This document shows positions 57,900-64,000 of a stretch of 64,000 nucleotides of DNA, piece by piece. Within the stretch, counting starts at the first letter, position 1. Each line of letters begins with the position of its first letter. Source of the stretch: Tetracladium setigerum (lineage: Eukaryota > Ascomycota > Leotiomycetes > Helotiales); NCBI GenBank assembly GCA_031472005.1, contig PZJY01000013.1:372001-436000 (forward strand), given 5' to 3'. The position numbers were made by a program, and so were the translations under genes. Below the pieces are notes generated by a model. It worked only from the letters and a program-made list of their open reading frames with translations, did not search any database and was not told the origin of the DNA.

Positions 57900-60100
57900 T
57901 AATCCGTTTTAAGCTTCTTCGTATTATTATTAGGCCGCCTTGCTCGGCTCCTCTTACTTCGCTTCTACCCTTAAGCTTTCTATTTCTTCCTCGATTTGCC
58001 TCCACTTAGCCGGATCCTTTTACCTTGGAAAGGCAACCTTAGCTCTTTTACCTTACTCCTGGCTCTCCTTTTAGATTTAATCTCGAGCTCTTTTTAAGGC
58101 TTTAAGCACTCGCCTTTACTCGTTTTACTCCTCTTCTTCCTTTCCCCTTTTCATTTATTCTTTATTAGCCTAAGCTCGGGTTATAATAGCATTTATATCC
58201 GCTACTAGATCTAGATTCTCCCTTTTAAAGGTGTAATTTACTTATAAAAAGGAGCAATTAGTCCTAGCATTTATTACTTTTATTACTTGAACCGACCCAA
58301 TCTTCGGCGCGCTAACTTCCTTAATTTAACGACCTTCTTCATTAAATCCAGCCCCTCGCTAAAAGTTAAGGATTTGAATTCTTTAGCTTCGATCAGGATT
58401 AAATCGCATCGGCCGCTTTCCCGGCGAGAACCTTCTAAGGCAAATTTAAAATCGTTTATCTTAGTAGCAAAGGCTCACATTAACGTTATGCTTTAGGGCT
58501 AGGCATATATCACGTCTATGGCCTATTTCTTAGTAATAAAAGTAGGAGTCGGCAGACTAAGTATAGCTTGGTATTAGCTAATTAAGCTTATTAGCGACCT
58601 GCCCGACACCTCCACTCTACTGATTTCCTAAGCCCTTATTTAGCGCTAGCTCAGGAAATGCAAGCCGGCTCGGGGCGCCCCTATAAGGCGGGTAGCGCTT
58701 GCTACCACGCTCCACAGCTTGCACCAGCGATAGCTTAAGCTCTCCCATACTTTGAATTAGCTTTTGAATTGTAACATCGCTGGAGTTATTTACGCGAGAG
58801 GATATTATAATTAGTAGCTTAATTTGAAGCTCGGGAGGCTTACTTTCTCGCTTACGCATAATATAATTAATAAGGTTCTTAATTCTAGGCGCCGGGTTTT
58901 TAGAGTTCTTAAAGTCCCTAGAAACCTTATTATTAACGCAGAATTCGAAAGCGATATCCTTAAGAGCATGAAAGTTAATCGTAGCAAGCTCGTCCCGCCG
59001 AACCTTCTTCTTTCGAACAATCTTTATTATAATATCTTTTAATAGGCCCTATAAGAATTAAATTCCTTAAGTATAATTATCTAAAATCCCTTTACTTTTA
59101 AGGACTTTAGATATAGCGATATATTACCTTATATATTCTCGTAAGTCGTTATTAACGCTTCTAGTTTTATCTTTAAATTCTTTTAGAAACTAACGAGAGA
59201 ATATACGCTATTTAGTATCTCGATCCCGGTATTCATAAAGTATAGCTTTTATAAGCTCGTCCCAATCTTTAGAAATATATTTAAGTATATTAAGGATTAT
59301 TATTTCATAACTTATTTCATAATAGCGAGGCATTCGATATAGCCTAGTATTATTATTTAAGCTATAATCCTCGCATATATCATTATATCTTTCTATGAAA
59401 TCGGTAACATTATCTCCTTTAAAGAAGGGAACTCCTATCGTTCTAGCCATTGGCATAAGGCCGCGGTAGCTAATAAGCCTTTACACTTTAACTTCCCTTT
59501 CCTTCCCTTTATTCCTTTCCTTATTCTCCTCCTCTTATGTCTTCCTGCTTCCCGAAGGTGTCCGCTCCTGGCTTCCCTAGCTAGAGGTAGGCACCCCTCC
59601 CCCTTAACTTCTACTCCTAGCACCTCCTCCTTTTCCTTTATTCTCAGGCTACTATATACGGACATTTAAATAGCTCGTTAGTCTTTCTATGCGCGTAATA
59701 GCTCGATCGTTTCCGTTTCTATTTCGATTTCAATTACTAATAATAAACCTAATAGTATCCGTAGTAGTATAACTAAAATAAATTTCGATACCCCCTTTAT
59801 AACCTTTAAGAGCAACCACTATATTTTTACCTAACTCTCCTTATTATTTATAAAGTGCTCCTTAGCTGCCGAATTCTTTCTTTCCTTTTGTTCTTTCCGA
59901 TTCGATATACCCCGCGCACGGGATATATTAGCCTTTTCGCCTCTTTCTTTTATTCGCTGCTTTATATCTCTTAATACCTTTCTAGGCCTGCGTCCTAGGT
60001 TTAGCTTTAAATTATCCTTTACTTACTAGGCGTAATAGCCGAGCATAACCGGATACGTATCTAATTTCGTTGATCGATGCCTCCTTAACACCTTCGCTCC
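57900..60100 (-). pseudogene. Gag region of the giant element, decayed
   Basis: Best piece is 59456-59208: PFFKGDNVTDFIERYNDICEDY and RMPRYYE, the capsid motifs of this Gypsy family (PFFxG..VxxFLxRY). Others near 58859-58617 are less clear. Long stretches are stop-rich. Ends uncertain. Confidence 0.6.
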
Positions 60101-60207
60101 TACGCAGCTGCTAATCCCTCTTAAATATTAATAGCTTCCTCCTTTTACTTTCCTTTACTTCCTTATTAATAAAGATCAACTAGAGACCTCCTTACGTAGG
60201 TTACTAA

Positions 60208-60516
60208 TATAAATGGTAGATGTCGGTCGTGTTATACTTAAGGAGATAGCACTAAAGGGGTAAGATACTAAAGCTAATTAGTATTTAGTAAGGGAAATAG
60301 CACTCGACTTCTTATAATCAGCTCCTGCCAGCGTATAAATCAAAATGAGGCCGAAAAGGTATTCATTTTCGGTGGCCTACCTTTCCTATTAAAAGGGGTG
60401 AGTATACTATATATAAAGAATGTATGTTCCTGGGCCGGAACGGAAAAACTATCTACCCGAAGTCCAGTTCCTGCAGCTCCCTTCCTCACTCCCTCTTCCC
60501 ATTCCTCACCACTACA
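60208..60516 (-). repeat. 309-bp LTR, right (5' LTR)
   Basis: Aligned to the left copy over its whole length. It ends CCTCACCACTACA at 60516. Its first base pair step TATAAATGG (against TGTAAATGG) suggests RIP. Confidence 0.85.
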
Positions 60517-60599
60517 ATATAGCCCGGCCTCTAGCCACTTATTGATCGGTAGTTTTCTTCTTTTCTTAGTATTAGAGCCTATTGTTACGACCGATCATC

Positions 60600-60841
60600 A
60601 TTCACTAGCATATATCACCATACATCCCTGCTTTGATTACGTGATCGTACCGGTGAACAGTGCCGTTACACTCTTCCTCGGTCTCTTCGTCTTTCAGCTC
60701 GATCACATGAACTTAGGAAGTGCCCTGATAGCCGGCTTTGCAGTTGATATCAAGATCAACCAAGCTAGTGTCAACGTGGGAAATCAACTCATGTTTGCGG
60801 GGATTATGCTCTTGGAAATTCCTTCTCATATACTTCTTTAA
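60600..60841 (+). pseudogene. Truncated MFS transporter
   Basis: Reads VTLFLGLFVFQLDHMNLGSA..IAGF then QLMFAGIMLLEIPSHILL and stops. These are transmembrane helices 1-2 of an allantoate-permease-type MFS transporter (L-D-x-x-N-x-G-x-A, E-I-P-S-x-x-L). The rest of the gene (about 12 helices, ~500 residues) is missing: AT-rich decay follows. It adjoins the retrotransposon nest. Confidence 0.65.
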
Positions 60842-61875
60842 AAGGTACTTAAAGTCTTTTCTTAACTATTCACGTTATGTTAAATTTTTTATAACGTTCT
60901 TTTTATAATAACTTTTTTTAAGTAAAGTTAGTTAATTTACTTTAAATAATATAGCTAAGTTTAAGTATTTATATACATCCTTGTCTTTAATATTATAATA
61001 ATAATATAGAGTCAAGTAAAATTATATATTGATATCAATCTTAAAATTTTTCCTTAGGATCTTAAAAGTAAGGTTTATCCCTAGCGGCGTATTTATGCTT
61101 TTTAGCATAATATATATATATAAAGAATTACTAAAGAGGGTTATACTTTTCTTTCTAAGATATTTAATAAGAATATGTTAAGTCCATTATTGATATTATA
61201 GATTATATAATTAAATAGATGAGGGGGGTTAAGGGGTTAGCAGTGGATTTTCTTAGGTGAGTTTGTTACTTAACCCCTCGGTTTAAAGATTTTATAATTG
61301 GTAGAGGAAGTACTGATGGAAGTTCAATAGTTAGCGCAAGAATGTGTAGCTGCGGGCAGTGACGCTTCACTACCTCGGAGACTGCTATATAAGCAACGTC
61401 TACTGCTAATCCAACTCCTTTCGAATGGTGGCGCGGCTTCCTGGTGGCGCTTATATTCAGATCCAGCCGCCATTGTCAAGCAGCTCATGGCAGTTTCGGT
61501 GACTAACGCTCGGTGAGTCGTTTAATCAAATTTGCTTGGTCTTCTATTTCTTGCTGCATATCCTCTTAGAAGCACAGTCACGAGCGGCTGTTTTAGTGAG
61601 GCCAAGAATCGCATGTCCCGAGGAGCAATATGCGTCGTCTGTCTGTGGGGAGGTGGGGAGAGCGGTATTGATTTGCCGGGAAACATAATCGTGGGGAAAG
61701 TATGGGGAGCCGAGACGGCTGATCACTTGTCAGGGTACGGCGGCGATTCCCCACAACCACCCCACACCTATCCAGGATACATACAAGTAGCGGGCGTGTT
61801 GAGGTGCAGTGTATTGGCATATTCATCGGCACGCAAGCTTCCTTCTTTCATCCGCCAAAATCAGACCAGCAACAC
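60842..61875. other. AT-rich decay then promoter of epoxide hydrolase gene
   Basis: 60842-61250 is AT-rich and RIP-like. 61260-61875 has normal composition and must hold the promoter and leader of the next gene; a long frame across it (61532 onward) has no domain and is not called. No clear motif. Confidence 0.45.
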
Positions 61876-63273
61876 ATGGCTCCTTCCTTCCCAGGCGCGT
61901 TGGACTCTCGTCCCTTCGAGGTTCATGTTGCGGAAGAGGCAATCGCCGAATTCAAGCAGTTGCTACAGCTCTCCAAAATCGGCCCAGCGACATTTGAAAA
62001 TACCACCGGCGCAGGGCCTGGTGTTGGCTTGTCGCGAGACTGGACCGAGAAGGCACGAGAGTACTGGCTTTCGAAATATAATTGGTATTATATCCTTCGA
62101 CTATGTCATCTTTGTAGTTGTGCTTGAGTGCCTGATAATCTGATTCTTCACCCCATAGGCGTCAAATTGAATCCCGCCTCAACTCGTTCGACAATTTCAA
62201 AGCCACTGTTCAAGGCGAAGATGGAGTTGGATACGACATGCATTTCCTTGCTCTTCGGTCCAAGAAGAAAGATGCAGTACCTGTGGTCCTCCTCCACGGA
62301 TGGCCAGGTAGCCCCCTCGAGTTCTTGAGCTTTCTTGAGCTCGCCCAATCAAAGTACAAACCCGAAGAGCTCCCCTACACCTTCATCGTCCCTTCTCTGC
62401 CTGGTTACGGATTTTCCTCTGGACCATCACTTGAAAGGGAGTGGACCTTTGAGTCAATGGCATATATCATTGACAACCTTCTCGTGGGTCTTGGTTTCGA
62501 AACTGGCTACATAGCTCAAGGAGGTGATATAGGAAGTTTTGTAGCACGTATCCTTGCTGCTCGTCACAAAGCTTGCAAGGCCGCTCACAGCAAGTTAAAT
62601 ACCATCCATCCCCCTTCCGAAAAAGGAAAAAGAGGGGAAAAAAAAAGGAATTGCTACTAACACTAGGTCGCGTCACAGTCAACTTTGCTTTGATGATGCC
62701 TCCAGAAGGAGTCGATCCTGCCGACATTAATGAAGCTGAGCTGAAAGGCTTGGAAAGAGCAATTGCTTTCGGCGCCCAGGGAGACGCATATGCCCGAGAA
62801 CATGGGCAACGACCTGCGACGATCGGTTTGCTTCTTTCCACATCACCCCTAGCACTCCTTATATGGTAAGAGTTGGAGCGCATCTCTCATAAGAAATTGC
62901 AACTAACTTCGTACAATAAAGGATCGCTGAGAAGTTTTTGGACTGGGTAGATGAGCCTCTCAGCTTAGATACGATCCTAGACAGCGTCTCCTTCTACTGG
63001 TTCACGGAGACACTTCCCCGATCTGTATATCCGTATCGCCAATTATTTGGTCCAAACCCAGAGTCCATGCCGTTGAAGCATTATATTGAGAAGCCGATGG
63101 GCTACTCGTGGTTCCCGATGGATATTGTGCCCATTCCTAAAACCTGGGTCAAGACGACTGGTAATCTCGTCTGGCATAAGCAGCACGAGGCCGGCGGGCA
63201 CTTTGCAGCTTTAGAAAGACCGCAAGACTTGTTTCAAGACGTAGAGGAGTTTGTAGCGGCGGTTTGGAAGTGA
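61876..63273 (+). CDS. Epoxide hydrolase (EHN domain + alpha/beta hydrolase), four exons
   Basis: Exons 61876-62084, 62159-62589, 62679-62865, 62922-63273; 392 residues, usual for fungal microsomal-type epoxide hydrolases. Intron 2 (62590-62678) has a GC donor (GCAAGT..CACAG, branch CTACTAAC). EHN domain ~10-110 (PFEVHVAEEAIAEFKQLLQL, WTEKAREYWLSKYNW). Oxyanion loop HGWPGSP, then nucleophile Asp in AQGGDIGS, cap and WIAEKFLDW, EKPMGYSWFP, catalytic His in GGHFAALE. The enzyme opens epoxides with water via an aspartyl ester. The role here (detoxification or secondary metabolism) is unknown; a dehydrogenase gene follows. Confidence 0.9.
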
Positions 63274-63653
63274 CTTTTCGTTGAATGGTAGCTAGCTAGC
63301 TGTAATTGACACGATTACATGAATGAGAATGAGACAAGTTAATTACAGAGAGTTTCATGTTCGCATGTCAAAGTTCTCACTGTTTCTGCTCCTCTTCTTT
63401 TTCGATAATCGCATGCGCTTTAAGCTTTTACACTGGTGCTCAAGGACAGAGAAGAATGTGCTTTGTTATAGCGATTTTTATCGGAAAGAACTAGGGTGTC
63501 GAGATTCTAAAAGGGCCGCGTAGCTCGATCTTCTTTCAAGGGAACATGTTGTATTTCTATTCCCTTTCGTCGCATTTCGGTGCTGAATCACGTTGAAACC
63601 TCTTTTTGGGACATTTTTCATATATCTATCAATTCTCCGGGAACCTATAGCTA
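63274..63653. other. Convergent 3' ends, nothing seen
   Basis: 380 bp between the epoxide hydrolase stop and the stop of the dehydrogenase gene on the opposite strand. No repeat or gene seen. Confidence 0.5.
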
Positions 63654-64000
63654 TCAAACAAGTCCTAGATCGACCAAGATCTTCACTTCTGAACCAGGAT
63701 CATGTAGAAGTTTTAGTATGCCACGAGACACCACATCCGCTAGGGGAATCCTAGATGTGATCATAAATCCAGGATCAATGATACCTGGAGGTGCTGTGTT
63801 AATTTCAACCTCCACGAAAGCATAGCAGGGGCTGCTCACCTGATGCAATAGCTTGGATGACAGCATCAAAATCTTCCTTTGTGTAGACTGCCGTGCCCAA
63901 ATATCGCTTCTCCTTAATCAGGAAAGCGTTTGGTAGAATTGTCGCAGGCCCACCCCAAATGGCCACATTAACCACTGTACCTTTCGCGCAAAGGGAAGCT
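63654..64000 (-). CDS. (R,R)-butanediol-dehydrogenase-like, C-terminal part
   Basis: Minus strand, entering from the right edge: exon >64000-63840, intron 63839-63794 (GTGAGC..AACACAG, 46 bp), exon 63793-63654. It reads KGTVVNVAIWGGPATILPN, KRYLGTAVYTKEDFDAVIQA, then MITSRIPLADVV and SEVKILVDLGLV, the C-terminus of a zinc-type medium-chain dehydrogenase, close to butanediol dehydrogenases. ~100 of about 360 residues are in the window; the Zn-binding and NAD-binding parts lie outside. Confidence 0.8.

Larger units (their letters stand above)
39917..60516 (-). mobile_element. Giant Ty3/Gypsy element with 309-bp LTRs and extra ORFs
   Basis: LTR copies of equal length (39917-40225 and 60208-60516) bound 20.6 kb; without the nested young element it is about 13.5 kb, large for fungal Gypsy. 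Sense is minus: gag near 59.4 kb, pol ~57.6-53.6 kb, then two antisense ORFs (53194-45101 and 44546-43150), then a sense ORF (42833-40221) ending at the polypurine tract (minus AAGGGGGGGCG) by the left LTR. RIP decay runs throughout. Left LTR starts TGTAAATGG and right TATAAATGG, a G-to-A difference. Target duplication is uncertain (TATAT versus ATATA flanks). Confidence 0.75.

Noticed and set aside
61532..62143. 203-codon + frame upstream of the epoxide hydrolase
   Set aside because: Overlaps exon 1 in another frame and has no domain; the hydrolase exon explains the region.

Overview
The window is filamentous-ascomycete nuclear DNA (Pezizomycotina). Leotiomycetes/Helotiales is my best guess, from the general look of the genes and retroelements; that is inference. 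Support for a filamentous ascomycete: genes carry short introns (about 46-90 bp) with GT..AG borders and CTAAC/CTAAT-like branch points; there are typical fungal families (GH71, GH128, DUF3723, DUF3435, fungal epoxide hydrolase); and an AT-rich block shows the TGG-to-TAG/TAA decay expected of repeat-induced point mutation (RIP).

Layout. 0-34 kb is a sparse, gene-bearing region. It holds the end of a GH71 alpha-1,3-glucanase gene, a small membrane protein, a small secreted Cys protein, a close homologue of the ethylene-forming enzyme (EFE), a large DUF3723 gene head-to-head with a kinase-fold protein lacking catalytic residues, a membrane protein, a GH128 glucanase, two large uncharacterised proteins, a coiled-coil protein, two more tiny proteins and, at 30.6-33.9 kb, a DUF3435 tyrosine-recombinase gene of the class that drives Starship giant transposons. 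Mini-satellites and MITEs lie between the genes. The recombinase points left, toward the DUF3723 gene (a common Starship cargo family), so this half may be part of a Starship-like element; no element boundary can be proved from the window.

34.4-60.6 kb is a nest of three LTR retrotransposons. The oldest is a RIP-ruined Ty3/Gypsy element on the + strand (34.4-39.9 kb). Into its 3' LTR went a second, minus-strand Gypsy element with 309-bp LTRs (39917-60516). That element is about 13.5 kb without its own insertion and carries three extra ORFs, two of them antisense paralogues. Into one of those ORFs went a third, young, un-RIPed chromovirus with 476-bp LTRs that look identical and a GATAT target duplication (45677-52769). 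The young element has an antisense ORF with a Zn2Cys6-like Cys pattern and a UGA-CUAG stop between protease and reverse transcriptase.

60.6-64 kb returns to host sequence: a truncated MFS transporter, an intact four-exon epoxide hydrolase with one GC-AG intron, and the end of a butanediol-dehydrogenase-like gene running off the right edge.

Exon models were built by hand from splice signals, reading-frame continuity and remembered family motifs. No searches were run.
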